This document shows positions 18,371 to 27,646 of a stretch of 64,000 nt of DNA, piece by piece (within the stretch, counting starts at the first letter, position 1; the number at the start of each line of letters is the position of its first letter). The translations under genes were made by a program, and so were the position numbers. This DNA is from Novipirellula caenicola (GTDB lineage: Bacteria > Planctomycetota > Planctomycetia > Pirellulales > Pirellulaceae), in NCBI RefSeq assembly GCF_039545035.1, contig NZ_BAABRO010000014.1, positions 124,001 to 188,000 of the forward strand. The letters run 5' to 3'. Below the pieces are notes generated by a model. It saw only the letters and a program-made list of their open reading frames with translations, ran no database searches and was not told the origin of the DNA.

Positions 18371-18529
18371 CTACTGATTCGCTTCGGCGTCATCAATCGA
18401 TTTGTCTTCGATTGCGATTGCTTCGCGAGTTTGAGAGTCCAGTGCCGGCGGCGTGGGCGGCGCGTCGCTGCCACAACCAACGGTCACGGTGCAGGCTGCC
18501 AGTAGGACGAGAATCGAATATCGTTTCAT
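18371..18529 (-). CDS. Tiny lipoprotein paired with DUF1559 pseudopilin (cassette 1)
   Basis: This 52-residue frame starts at ATG 18529, 56 bases after the DUF1559 gene, and ends in TAG at 18371. It begins Met-Lys-Arg, has a hydrophobic stretch 'ILVLLAACTVTVGCG' and then a Pro- and Asp/Glu-rich tail. Two Cys residues could be lipidated: C13 in a textbook lipobox (Leu-Ala-Ala-Cys) or C19 in 'VTVGC'; C19 gives the more usual signal length. The gene would be missed by standard length cut-offs. Its best support is the closely similar arrangement at 20360, where a second DUF1559 gene is followed by a small lipoprotein of the same design. The role is unknown. Confidence 0.7.
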   Translation of the reverse strand: MKRYSILVLLAACTVTVGCGSDAPPTPPALDSQTREAIAIEDKSIDDAEANQ

Positions 18530-18585
18530 GGGGAAGTCTTCGCTTTATTGATTGGTATGAAGAATTGGTGGTCGGGAATGTTGAA

Positions 18586-19608
18586 TTACTCGAGCTCAAC
18601 AATTTCACCGTCGTCGCTAACGCTCAGCCGACGGAACAGTTCACCGTCGACCGATTCACCGACAAACCGGACCGATCCATCCGCCAAGCAAAAGTTCGTG
18701 CCGCCGGGGTGAGAGGAACCGAAGAACGGGTGCCATTGACCCCAGACAACGCCACCTTTGTCCGTGACGGTGGTCCAAGACGATCCATCCTTGTGAGTTG
18801 CTTCCTGATCGCTGATCGGCGTGATCCCGTAGCGAGTTCCGTCGGCCAATTCACCGGCACCAAAGCGAATGACGTCTTCGTCCCAACCGGCGTTGTTCCA
18901 ACGCTCGTTGTCGCCCCCTTCGCTGCCGAACGAATCGCGATGCAGCGCCTTTTCGCCAATCATGATCGTGTTAGAGGATCCATCACGAATCTGTTCAATG
19001 CGGATCTTGCCACGATCGGTTTGCATGATCACGCCATCGAGTCCGCTGCTCGCTTTGTCGCGTACGCTGCCGGGTCCTCGGGTGCCGGCATTACCAGCAT
19101 AGTCGACGCGATAAAAGCTGCCGCTGCCGTATGAGGTCGAGTTGCGGCGTGAGGGACACGTGTAAATCGGCGAAGTCGCTTGCGCCACGAGATCTTCTTT
19201 GGCGTTGTAGCCGCTATCGCCGACGTCAGGGTCGTCCGATTGACTGGCCAACTGATACACATTGTCGGCTTCGATGTAGGCCAGAATCGAGTAGGACCAA
19301 CTCCAACCGGCATGCGTCTGTGATCGGCAGCAATCTTCCAGTGGATCGGGGACGCGATGGTCGCCGTCACGTCCACCGCCTGGCAAGTGCCCTCGCGTGT
19401 CCTGGAAATTATGACACGCCAAACCAATTTGCCGCAGCTTGTTTTGACACTGCATACGGCGGGCGGCTTCACGAGCGGCCTGCACGGCGGGCAAAAGCAA
19501 CCCTACCAATACGCCGATGATCGCAATCACCACGAGTAATTCGACCAACGTGAATCCGTTCTTTCGAATGGCATCCGAGGGACGCATTCGAGTGATCTCC
19601 ACATTCAT
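18586..19608 (-). CDS. DUF1559 pseudopilin-like protein (cassette 1)
   Basis: The protein is 340 residues from the ATG at 19608, preceded by AAAGGA six bases upstream, which decides the start. A type IV prepilin-like leader ends in Asn-Gly at residue 18, followed by 'FTLVELLVVIAIIGVLVGLL' with Glu at +5 of the mature chain, as prepilin peptidase requires. Then comes the DUF1559 domain, starting 'AAREAARRMQCQNKLRQIGL'. The C-terminus has the H-X9-DG motif ('HPGGTNFCLADG') typical of the family. These proteins are very numerous in planctomycetes and are presumed to be processed and displayed through a type II/IV secretion-like machine; no pseudopilus role is proven. A tiny lipoprotein gene follows. 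Confidence 0.9.
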   Translation of the reverse strand: MNVEITRMRPSDAIRKNGFTLVELLVVIAIIGVLVGLLLPAVQAAREAARRMQCQNKLRQIGLACHNFQDTRGHLPGGGRDGDHRVPDPLEDCCRSQTHAGWSWSYSILAYIEADNVYQLASQSDDPDVGDSGYNAKEDLVAQATSPIYTCPSRRNSTSYGSGSFYRVDYAGNAGTRGPGSVRDKASSGLDGVIMQTDRGKIRIEQIRDGSSNTIMIGEKALHRDSFGSEGGDNERWNNAGWDEDVIRFGAGELADGTRYGITPISDQEATHKDGSSWTTVTDKGGVVWGQWHPFFGSSHPGGTNFCLADGSVRFVGESVDGELFRRLSVSDDGEIVELE

Positions 19609-20359
19609 TCTTTGTCCTTTATTCTCTAATTCGATGTTCTGTAACCACAATGGGATGCAAGGTCGCCATGCCGAGGACGACCAAGTGGCGAGAAGGTAGA
19701 ACACGAAGATGAAGAGCAGCTAAAGGATTGTTTAAGAATCGTGAAGTGACCGAAGCCAGCGAGCGGTCGATGGTCACAAGGTGCCGGCAAGTGCCGTTGG
19801 AGCGGCGATAACGTGATCGCCAGTCGCGTTGGATTGCAGAAGAAGGCGAGCAATCTTTTGGGGGTGGACTTTGCACCCAGCATGCGGCGGCAAGAAGAGA
19901 ATTAGCGAGGGGGCTGTCTAACAAGTTTGTCGCAGATGCCTTCAACGGCTTGTAGTGTTTATCCAACTGCAAAACGTAACAGTGAGCCGTGGGGCGTAAT
20001 GCACCGGATGGCGTCTGGGATCCGGCCGCTGACGCGTTTCGGCTCAGTAGATCAACAAGCCGCCGGCGACTTGCCGATTTAGCCGTACGACGGACTTCCT
20101 AGTCCGTCCAGTACACCATTGGCGGACTAGGAAGTCCATCCTATATCCGTTGCCGCAGGAAACTTCGCTAACTCAACAAGCCGTTGACGAGTTTCACTGC
20201 GAGTTCGTTTGCAGCGTGGCGTTTTTGTCGATAGCTGCGATTAGAACGTCGTCAAACGGGGACGCGTGGCGATGACGGGTAACGCAAGAGCGGTGTTACC
20301 CGGTGCGGCCGAACGTTGTCGACCGCACTGAAGAAAAGAAAAGATAAGAGTTGTGGCGT
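19609..20359. other. Gene-free stretch with palindromic repeats
   Basis: No gene is supported in these 751 bases between the two pseudopilin cassettes. They hold the composite repeat listed at 19982-20137. Two small hairpins lie at 20276-20302 (arms CGGGTAAC/GTTACCCG) and 20303-20328 (arms GTGCGG/CCGCAC), just downstream of the second lipoprotein gene, and could end its transcript. No T-tract follows. The part nearest 19608 should contain the promoter of the first cassette, but I see no convincing boxes. Confidence 0.5.
19982..20137. repeat. Composite palindromic repeats A and B (first locus)
   Basis: Element A (19982-20046) is bounded by TGAGCC/GGCTCA and contains the core CCGGCCGCTGACGCG. 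Element B (20092-20137) has perfect 14-base inverted arms GGACTTCCTAGTCC (20092-20105) and GGACTAGGAAGTCC (20124-20137). A linker similar to ATCAACAAGCCG lies next to both. The same two elements occur in opposite order at 60079-60277. Confidence 0.8.
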
Positions 20360-20536
20360 CTACTCGTCCATCGACGCTTCGGATTCCGCTTGCAACCGAG
20401 CCTCGTTGGCTTCGTATTCGGCGATCGCGGCGGCATCGGCGTCATCGGTGACATTGACCGGTTTGGGGTCAGAACAACCGAGGCTTAGCGATAGGGACCC
20501 AAGCAGCACGAGTGCGAATGAGAGAGAGCGTTTCAA
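20360..20536 (-). CDS. Tiny lipoprotein with TTG start, paired with DUF1559 pseudopilin (cassette 2)
   Basis: This 58-residue protein starts with TTG at 20536. A clear Shine-Dalgarno AAAGGA lies eight bases upstream, which decides this non-ATG start. It begins Met-Lys-Arg-Ser, continues 'LSFALVLLGSLSLSLGC' and so has a good lipobox (Leu-Ser-Leu-Gly-Cys, C21). The mature 38 residues are acidic and Ala/Glu-rich ('DDADAAAIAEYEANEAR') and end in Met-Asp-Glu; they are probably helical or disordered. The gene is 152 bases downstream of the 20689 DUF1559 gene. The same design follows the first DUF1559 gene at 18371, which suggests a conserved pairing, perhaps an outer-membrane anchor or assembly partner. 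Confidence 0.75.
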   Translation of the reverse strand: MKRSLSFALVLLGSLSLSLGCSDPKPVNVTDDADAAAIAEYEANEARLQAESEASMDE

Positions 20537-20688
20537 TTTAGTATTCCTTTGGTGTAATGAAATCGGAGTGGATGGAAAGCCGGTCGGCTTTGGGGAGATG
20601 CCGACCGGCTTGATAGAGACAACGTGATCCCCGAAGCCGCACCGCGAACAAGTGATATCACGGCGCGACGCTTGGGAAGACAGTCGAC

Positions 20689-21864
20689 CTAGATTTCTTG
20701 GTCGATGATTTCTTTATTAGCACGCGTGCCAAGTGCCCCCCAAAGTCCATAAGGACTTTCGGATCCAGGTGCTTGAGCTCCGGTGCCATTTTTCCAAACC
20801 ATGCCAGCGGTCGAATTGCCCGCTTCGATCGAATCCGTGATGAACTTCACGCCTCCATCGCCCATCAAGACGTGGCTTCCGCCTTGATGCTGGCTCGACG
20901 TGCTGCCGATCACATTCAAATCGTCGCCGTTATGTCGTGAGCAGATTTCACTGTTCGGTGGCAAGATGGTAGTGAAGCCGGTGAAGATCGTTTTTGCGTC
21001 GGCCCAGCGATAACCACGAGCACGTGATTCACGACTGGCTTTGATCCAGTAGCGAGGACGATCGGTTTCGATCTTGACCGCACATGCCTTGGGATTGTCG
21101 CGAATCGTTCTCATCGTAGCGTTGTTGTTGCCGGCACTAAAACTAGGCAATACCGAGCGGATATCACGGTCGCCCAAATAGGTCGCGATTTCGCCTGCAG
21201 CGATCGTGTTGGACAATCCATCAAGCACATCGCGGAACCGACCCTTGTCAAACGGTTTGAAGAACCCACGATGAGCGACACGGGCAGTGGCAGCACGCGA
21301 TCGAGGCCCATCGATTTTTCGTTTGTTGGCCCACGGTCCATACGCGGTTTCATCGCAGGAATCTCCGATGCAAGCGGCATAGTTGGATCGGCCTAGCGAA
21401 GGCAAACCTTGGCCAGGGTCGCTCGGACAACGGAATCCTGGGATATCGGTGGCCCAAGGTTCGTAATTGATGTTCTGTGGCGTCGGCCCCATTGCGTTCC
21501 ATGTTCCGCCTACGTTGCTGGGATTAGAAATTTGCTCCCACAACGCTTGCTGTTCAATGAACGGCAGAATGCCTACTAACATGCTAAGCTGGCGGTTGTT
21601 CACCACTGCGGAACTTCGCCACCAATCGATCCCAGGATCCGGCGCTACCGTGCCGGTGCCATGCGTGGGCATTTGTTTGTAAGCGGAATGGTAATTGTGG
21701 ATCGCCAGCCCAATTTGCTTGAAATTGTTGCTGCAGCTCATTCGTCGTGCCGCTTCACGAGCCGCTTGAACTGCTGGCAACAAAAGTCCGACTAAGACTC
21801 CGATAATTGCGATAACAACTAGCAGCTCGACGAGTGTGAATCCATGACTTGATCTACGTTGCAT
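20689..21864 (-). CDS. DUF1559 pseudopilin-like protein (cassette 2)
   Basis: The protein is 391 residues from the ATG at 21864, with AGGTGA eight bases upstream. The leader is short ('MQRRSSHG') and is followed by 'FTLVELLVVIAIIGVLVGLL', so cleavage after Gly8 would leave Phe1 and Glu5, as in pseudopilins. The DUF1559 domain follows ('AAREAARRMSCSNNFKQIGL') and the C-terminus has H-X9-DG ('HQGGSHVLMGDG'). The hydrophobic segment is nearly identical to that of the 18586 protein while the middle parts diverge strongly, as is usual for this expanded family. It lies downstream of the DUF1581/1583 operon, separated by 275 bases in which I see no gene. Confidence 0.9.
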   Translation of the reverse strand: MQRRSSHGFTLVELLVVIAIIGVLVGLLLPAVQAAREAARRMSCSNNFKQIGLAIHNYHSAYKQMPTHGTGTVAPDPGIDWWRSSAVVNNRQLSMLVGILPFIEQQALWEQISNPSNVGGTWNAMGPTPQNINYEPWATDIPGFRCPSDPGQGLPSLGRSNYAACIGDSCDETAYGPWANKRKIDGPRSRAATARVAHRGFFKPFDKGRFRDVLDGLSNTIAAGEIATYLGDRDIRSVLPSFSAGNNNATMRTIRDNPKACAVKIETDRPRYWIKASRESRARGYRWADAKTIFTGFTTILPPNSEICSRHNGDDLNVIGSTSSQHQGGSHVLMGDGGVKFITDSIEAGNSTAGMVWKNGTGAQAPGSESPYGLWGALGTRANKEIIDQEI

Positions 21865-22139
21865 AACGTTCACCTGTCCCTTGAAAAGAAGATTAGAAAG
21901 AAAAGAGTGTAGACCCCCATTATAGCGGTCCGGCGTCACCTGTCATTAATGTAATGCGTCATGCCGTTAACGATATGCGACGTCGCGTTTGACGCCATTG
22001 CAGCCTGCAAACCTGCTGTTTTCGTTGCCTTTAGGTCCTTTTTTCTCGCAGTGGGGGTGGCGGGGTACCGCCGCGGGCGTGTCGTTTCACCCCGGAATGC
22101 CACGAAAGCGATGCCTTGGAAACAACAAAAGCGGGGCGT

Positions 22140-24221
22140 CTAAGGCCGCGATCGAAGGGGCCGTTCCACCGTGTCCAATGGGTCGGTGGCAAAATCGCTG
22201 GGAAGGGTTTCTGGCCAATCCCCTGTCAGTAACACGTTTCGCACTCGCGAGGTCTCGGTGCGTTCCGATCGGTAGAGTCCGATTTGTGGGGCAACGTCGA
22301 AATCGTCAGCACGCTGATAAATCAGTTCATCATTCAGGGTGATATGACACTTGCCACCGAATCGTTTGATGGTAACGACGTTCCATTGATTCTCCTTTAG
22401 CGGCAACGTTCGGGGGCCACGGCGATTCAGTGGTTCAATCGCCGCGTTATCGCTTTGCAAACCAGTCCATTCGGTTTCGCCACTGGTGATCCAGCGGACT
22501 CGAACTCCACCGGACTCAAGCAGATACGCGAGTCTTCCGATCGCCGGATGCACGATCGTTCCATCGCCGTTGTACATAAATTCGTACTGGACCTTTTCGC
22601 CCTCGAGCAGCGGCCGCTGGTATTGAAGCAGTCCTGGCTTGCGGGCGGCCGCATCATCTTCTTGTTTCGCCGCGTGAAGCTCACCCGAGTGCAACTGCCA
22701 ATCAAAACCGGATGTCGTTTCCTGTTCCGTTTCAGCCGCAGCTCGAAACGGGGGCTGGGTCTCGGCAAAAAAGCCCGACTGCCAACCTCGCAGCTGGTCG
22801 CCAGACGTCAGCCGTACCTCTCGAGGAATCGTCGGCGTTCCGTGAATTTGGATGTTTCGGAACACCGGCCGTTTGGTCCCCGAGCTTCTTAATCCAATCC
22901 ATGGACTTGATCCGACCGCCGCGTCGTCGAACCAAACCGGGTGAAAGTTGGACTCGAATTTGGCGCCGTCATCGGACGAATGAATCGACACATGATTAAA
23001 TACAGGCTGCACGTCGTAGCGAGCGAAGGGCGATGGCCGAATCAGGGGATGATCCGAGTCCGCATCCCAAATCTGCAATGTGTCCTTGCGGCCAAGAGCT
23101 TGAAATTGCAGGCCGCCATAAACCAATCCGCCATCAGTACCGATCGCCCCGCCTTCCTGCGTCTCACAAACAAATTCAAATTCACCGACAAGCGGAAAAC
23201 GAAACAACAATACGTCGGTGTTCCCGCCGGCGAGATGCAAAAGGTGGTGTTCGTGTGAGAGCCACACGCCGCTGGGTTGTCCACGCTGAATATCGGTCGA
23301 CGATCGGACTGTCGCGGGCACCCAATACTTCAACCGGTTCTCAAACAACACTTCGGGGCTCGATTGCCCACGGTAAACTTGGACTGCGGTGGCGTGTGCG
23401 ATCCTCAGGAACGGCCGCAACGCGATTGCATCCGCTTGACCACCCCGGTCCACCAAGTGGTCCAATAAAGCTTCGGCGAACGGTTGCAGCTCGGGGTGTA
23501 ACAATGCGGCGGAGGCAATCGCAGCATGCGGTATCGCATCGGGCGACAAATCACCAGCTGACGCCGGATCGTCGGCAACGTGCGTTTGCAGATAGCTTTT
23601 GACACGATCCAGGTCGCCTCGGCTGCCCGCGACGTAAGCGAGCATCAGCAGTTCGGTCGCGCCGGCGACGTCGGCTGTTTCCAATTCTTCGAGCGTCGAT
23701 CGCAATCGAGCCAATCGGCCCACCTCATCAGCCGCTTGTACGAGCATCCACCCACTGCAAAAGAAACCTCGGACCGGTCCCACCGATGCGATTGCGAACG
23801 TCGATTCTACAGGACGTTGGCCCAGTGATCGGCCAAACACCCTCGGCGGTGCGTCGGCCGGCACGGGAACCGCCAATAGACGAAGGTGTTTCCGGTCCTC
23901 TGAAGGCAGCGTCCACTTTTCCAGCCGATCGAATTGTTCATCGGCACTCAGTTGAGCAAGTGAACGGTTCACACCCGCGGCAGCCGACGGCAAGCTGCTG
24001 TAGGCAAGGTCACGGAAAGTCAGTGGCTGATCCACAAGCTCACCAAGCGACTCGAGAGCTTGATCAAGATCACGCTCGGTCAGTTGCCGCAATATCACTG
24101 TCGAATCGGCGGGGATCGTTTGAGCACTCACAAACGAATGTGACCAGCATGTGAGGAATCCGGTCACGACTACGATCGGCAACAGATGTGCGGCGGATAG
24201 GGAAAGCTTGATGATCATCAT
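22140..24221 (-). CDS. Secreted DUF1581/DUF1583-type protein, short form (type A)
   Basis: The protein is 693 residues. The signal peptide is residues 1 to about 33 ('FLTCWSHSFVSAQ'). Residues about 35-290 are a helical region with a 'LSADEQFDRLEKWTLPS' segment and a conserved 'SGWMLVQAADEVGRLARL' helix also found in its neighbours. Two jellyroll-like (concanavalin-type) modules follow, at about 300-470 (with 'LVGEFEFVCETQ') and 470-680 ('HPAIGRLAYLL', 'NRRGPRTLPLKENQW', 'ITLNDELIYQRADD'), closing with 'RNVLLTGDWPE'. The family is known mainly from planctomycetes and has no assigned function; the jellyroll look suggests binding to polysaccharide or protein. It is the last gene of a three-gene operon, with an ATGA overlap with the gene upstream. 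It matches the N-terminal third of the 51390 protein. Confidence 0.75.
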   Translation of the reverse strand: MMIIKLSLSAAHLLPIVVVTGFLTCWSHSFVSAQTIPADSTVILRQLTERDLDQALESLGELVDQPLTFRDLAYSSLPSAAAGVNRSLAQLSADEQFDRLEKWTLPSEDRKHLRLLAVPVPADAPPRVFGRSLGQRPVESTFAIASVGPVRGFFCSGWMLVQAADEVGRLARLRSTLEELETADVAGATELLMLAYVAGSRGDLDRVKSYLQTHVADDPASAGDLSPDAIPHAAIASAALLHPELQPFAEALLDHLVDRGGQADAIALRPFLRIAHATAVQVYRGQSSPEVLFENRLKYWVPATVRSSTDIQRGQPSGVWLSHEHHLLHLAGGNTDVLLFRFPLVGEFEFVCETQEGGAIGTDGGLVYGGLQFQALGRKDTLQIWDADSDHPLIRPSPFARYDVQPVFNHVSIHSSDDGAKFESNFHPVWFDDAAVGSSPWIGLRSSGTKRPVFRNIQIHGTPTIPREVRLTSGDQLRGWQSGFFAETQPPFRAAAETEQETTSGFDWQLHSGELHAAKQEDDAAARKPGLLQYQRPLLEGEKVQYEFMYNGDGTIVHPAIGRLAYLLESGGVRVRWITSGETEWTGLQSDNAAIEPLNRRGPRTLPLKENQWNVVTIKRFGGKCHITLNDELIYQRADDFDVAPQIGLYRSERTETSRVRNVLLTGDWPETLPSDFATDPLDTVERPLRSRP

Positions 24222-27200
24222 TGGAACAGTCCGCGAACGGATTCGAATAATCGGGTAGGAAGCGATTTGGTAGGGGGGACAGTAGGGCGTGGCTTGGTCG
24301 TGCTCGGAACGGAATTTGCGACTGGGGCAAGCGAAAGCCGCGTCAGCTGATTCGCCTTCACATCAAGCGACTTGACCAACATTTGTGACTTGCGATCCGA
24401 GCCTCCTGTATGCAGCATCAGTCGAACGCCAAAAGGATTCAGCGGCACGTCGGGGGCGCTTGTCATCCCGATCAAATATTCATGTTTTTTGGATTCAACC
24501 CCTGCATAGAAATAGATTTTCTTGCCACGTCGTAGCAGTCTTAGGTAGTCGGGCGTCGAAATCCCCAAACTGCCAAGTCGGTTATAGCTGTATCCCTGAG
24601 CGTTTCGGGTCCGGGATTGCGCCTGACTGACCGTCCCGCCGCGAGGCGATTTGACCAGCATCGCGTTGAATTGCGTGCGATCCGCATCCGAAGTCTCCAC
24701 TTGCAGATAGATTTGCGTGTAGTCGCCTTCTTGGGGGACCGCCAGCTCATTCGGCTCAAAGGCAAACGTGATATCGAAATCGCCCTGGATGATGTGTTTC
24801 AGTGAGATCCCGGCACTGGTCCAATGATCCGTGCCCGGCGAATCGACCAGGACACCGCCTGTGGATTGATTCCAATCGTGCAGATTGCCCCAGGTATGGA
24901 AATCGTTTTCGTCTAACGGCGTGTTTCGAAAGTCGCAGTGGAACGAGTCGGGAAGTTGTTCACGTTGTTCGTTGAACTTCGCCAACATTGCATCAGCGGA
25001 CGCGGTCGCCAAACCGCTTAAACGCTCGGCTCGGATCTCGATCTTGGTAAACCGAACGCGTGAATACCCACCTGCACCCTGAATCTGCACTCCAAATTGA
25101 ATGCCGAGATCCTGCAGATCCTCGCCAGAAAAATCATTTTCGCCAATCAGCTGGAACTGCGTTGAATCATTTTCGGCATGCAGGTAATGGATTTTGTTTT
25201 CGCGGCGACATATGCGAATGCGGCCTGCGCTCGCTTCGGTCGGATAACGCCCAAAATAGTGTCGACGATCCTCTCCGTTGATCGTTTGCATCTTCATGCA
25301 TTGGACCGAGAACGTACCGTCGCGGCCTTGCGTGCACTGGACTGCGGCGACATCGCGTTCCTCGTTTTTTGCTCGCACGTACACTTGAACGCTGGCGACT
25401 TTTCCCGCGTCGGATTTGTATTCGAATTGGTCATAGGACAACACGACATCAAAATCGCCGCCAACATCCACCGCCGCACCGAGCAGCGTTCCGCTATATC
25501 CTTCTTGTCCGTCCCGCAGTAGTCGCACACCATCGTCGGATGACTGAACATCGGTACTGGCGTTCCCGGTAACCACAGTGAACTTGCGTTCGAGAATCGA
25601 CTGCGCGTTAATCTCTTGGACAAATAGCTCCGGTAATTCTTCGGCTGTCCGATCAAGTTCTGCGTTGGCATAAACAGCTAGCTCTTGTGCGTCCAGTTCA
25701 GGTATTTGCTTCGGCCAGTCACCGGTCCAGTGTGGGTTTCGCACTCGCAAATCCGATCGATCTGCGTAATGAAAAAGCCCAAACCTTCGCTGCAAACGAT
25801 CTGATTGCAGCGTCGATTCGTAGACGAGTTCGGCGTTTAGCAGCAAACGCAGCTGGTCCCCGGCAACTTCGACCCGCATTTTGTTCCATGAGTTCGCGAG
25901 TAACGAAAGCGTTGGCTGATCGTGCGAAACCTCGCTTGCATTGTCGCTTCGCAACGATGATCGTTCGTAGCGTCCGTCGGTCAATCGATGCAGCCTTACG
26001 CCTTGCTCGCCAAGCAAGTAACAATTCCGCCCCACCGCTGGATGCGCGATCGTTTCCCCCGGCGTGTACCAGAATTCGTATTCAATCGAACCATCTTCGA
26101 TCATGGGGCGGCTATAGACCAGCAGCCGCTCGGCACTGCTTCCCGGTGGCAGTTCGATCGCGCGAGCGTCCGTGATCTCCGTAGCCGCGTTGCCGGACTG
26201 CTGCCTAGGGACGCTTCCCTTCCAATCGGTCAATCGATGGGTTGCGGCCGTTACGGTACTGAAGTAGTCGTACCACTGGGTCAACTCAGGTGAAGTCACC
26301 AGCGGTATGGACTCGGGGACGGTGGGCGATCCGGTAATCCTCAGATCATCGACGCCCCCATGCGTATTGTAGGGACTGCGAATGGCGATCCAGGGATCAC
26401 GACGCGACGGCAACGGTTGCACGTGAATCGGTCGAGCATTGAAGTGAGTGGTGGCCTCGGTTTCTCGCACCGTTGTACGAACATGAATCGTTCCGCGACC
26501 ATGAGTGTCCTGCATGGGCGGATCGATAGCGAAGCGTTTCAATTCGCCGGAAATGTTTCCGATTGCATAGTGGCGATGATCGTAAATCAGCCCTGTCCAT
26601 TGTCCGGCAATCATCAATTGCGTGTCGCGATAGCCGAACCCAGTGACATCGGTTTCAATGTCGAAATGACCTTGCAGTGGCGACGCAAAAAACAGAAAGT
26701 CGTCGCTGTGGCTGGACAGCTTCCGCGCGGACCCAGCGGTCAGGTGCCAGTTGGCTGCGGGGTAGCCATAACCATGCTCCATCGCCGAACTGCGGCTGAC
26801 GGGGTGCCACTGAGTCGCGTCGAGCTTGCCTGCGTATAAAACACTTGCATGCGGTACGGTTTCGCTCTGTTGCGATTGCTCGACCAATTTGGCAAACGCG
26901 GCCTCCAGATGACGATGCCATGCAGTTCGATGAATGTCTTTGACATAATGCTGGATCACCATTTGAACCGGATCGATGACGATCGCACTTAATTCCGGTG
27001 ATCGGCCTGCTTGATCGGCGCATAATAAAATCGCTTGCCGCGACTCGTTTAGCAACTCGGGATCCGAAAGCGCCTGCGAGAAGAGTTTCTCTAACAAATC
27101 GCTGGCCAACGCGATGTTACCTTCCTCGATGGCCAGCAGCGCGACTAGCGCCGTTTGATTGCACTGGTTACGGGGCGAGTCAATGCGACATTGAGTGATC

Positions 27201-27640
27201 GCCGTACGAGTCGCATCGATTTTCTCGAGCTCGTTGGCCAGACGTAGCCACATAATGGCTGGCGAGACAATCCGACCGCCCGACTGCGTGGACGATGCCG
27301 CTTCACTGGTGTTGTCAGGTGCAACATAGTCACTGGTCACTCGGAAATGCGAATGCTGATCGTTAGGTAGAACCCATTCGGTCAAAAGTTCAAATGCATG
27401 CTGCCGTGGCAAGCTGCGAGCTCGATCACATATCAGCATTCCGCTTTCGGGGATGTGTTGTTCCGCAAATAACGCATCGGTCGCGCGGCCATCGGATTTT
27501 TGCGGTAATGCTTCCGCGGTAGGTTCTGCGGCTTGTCCGTACCCTGACGTGACGAACCCCATCAGGATTAAGAACAATCTGATTGCTCCGCTGTGAGAAC
27601 GATCGCAGTGATTTTCGATAGTGGTGCAATTGCGATTCAT
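24218..27640 (-). CDS. Secreted DUF1581/DUF1583-type protein, long form (type B, copy 2)
   Basis: The protein is 1140 residues, with a signal peptide ending around residue 36 ('SGYGQAAEP'). A helical region (about 60-290) contains 'RQHAFELLTEWVLPNDQ', which recurs in its paralogues. Four jellyroll-like modules follow, at about 300-470, 470-690, 700-910 and 920-1110. Three begin with a 'G-x-F-D' signature ('LQGHFDIETDV', 'VGGDFDVVLSYDQ', 'IQGDFDITFAFEP'). The second ends 'VRNPHWTGDWPKQIP'. The last two modules are what separates the long form from the 693-residue neighbour. A basic/Pro-rich tail ('KPRPTVPPTKSLPTRL') ends the chain. No catalytic motif is recognised. It overlaps the downstream gene by four bases and lies six bases after the upstream one. 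Confidence 0.75.
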   Translation of the reverse strand: MNRNCTTIENHCDRSHSGAIRLFLILMGFVTSGYGQAAEPTAEALPQKSDGRATDALFAEQHIPESGMLICDRARSLPRQHAFELLTEWVLPNDQHSHFRVTSDYVAPDNTSEAASSTQSGGRIVSPAIMWLRLANELEKIDATRTAITQCRIDSPRNQCNQTALVALLAIEEGNIALASDLLEKLFSQALSDPELLNESRQAILLCADQAGRSPELSAIVIDPVQMVIQHYVKDIHRTAWHRHLEAAFAKLVEQSQQSETVPHASVLYAGKLDATQWHPVSRSSAMEHGYGYPAANWHLTAGSARKLSSHSDDFLFFASPLQGHFDIETDVTGFGYRDTQLMIAGQWTGLIYDHRHYAIGNISGELKRFAIDPPMQDTHGRGTIHVRTTVRETEATTHFNARPIHVQPLPSRRDPWIAIRSPYNTHGGVDDLRITGSPTVPESIPLVTSPELTQWYDYFSTVTAATHRLTDWKGSVPRQQSGNAATEITDARAIELPPGSSAERLLVYSRPMIEDGSIEYEFWYTPGETIAHPAVGRNCYLLGEQGVRLHRLTDGRYERSSLRSDNASEVSHDQPTLSLLANSWNKMRVEVAGDQLRLLLNAELVYESTLQSDRLQRRFGLFHYADRSDLRVRNPHWTGDWPKQIPELDAQELAVYANAELDRTAEELPELFVQEINAQSILERKFTVVTGNASTDVQSSDDGVRLLRDGQEGYSGTLLGAAVDVGGDFDVVLSYDQFEYKSDAGKVASVQVYVRAKNEERDVAAVQCTQGRDGTFSVQCMKMQTINGEDRRHYFGRYPTEASAGRIRICRRENKIHYLHAENDSTQFQLIGENDFSGEDLQDLGIQFGVQIQGAGGYSRVRFTKIEIRAERLSGLATASADAMLAKFNEQREQLPDSFHCDFRNTPLDENDFHTWGNLHDWNQSTGGVLVDSPGTDHWTSAGISLKHIIQGDFDITFAFEPNELAVPQEGDYTQIYLQVETSDADRTQFNAMLVKSPRGGTVSQAQSRTRNAQGYSYNRLGSLGISTPDYLRLLRRGKKIYFYAGVESKKHEYLIGMTSAPDVPLNPFGVRLMLHTGGSDRKSQMLVKSLDVKANQLTRLSLAPVANSVPSTTKPRPTVPPTKSLPTRLFESVRGLFQ

Positions 27641-27646
27641 AGCATG

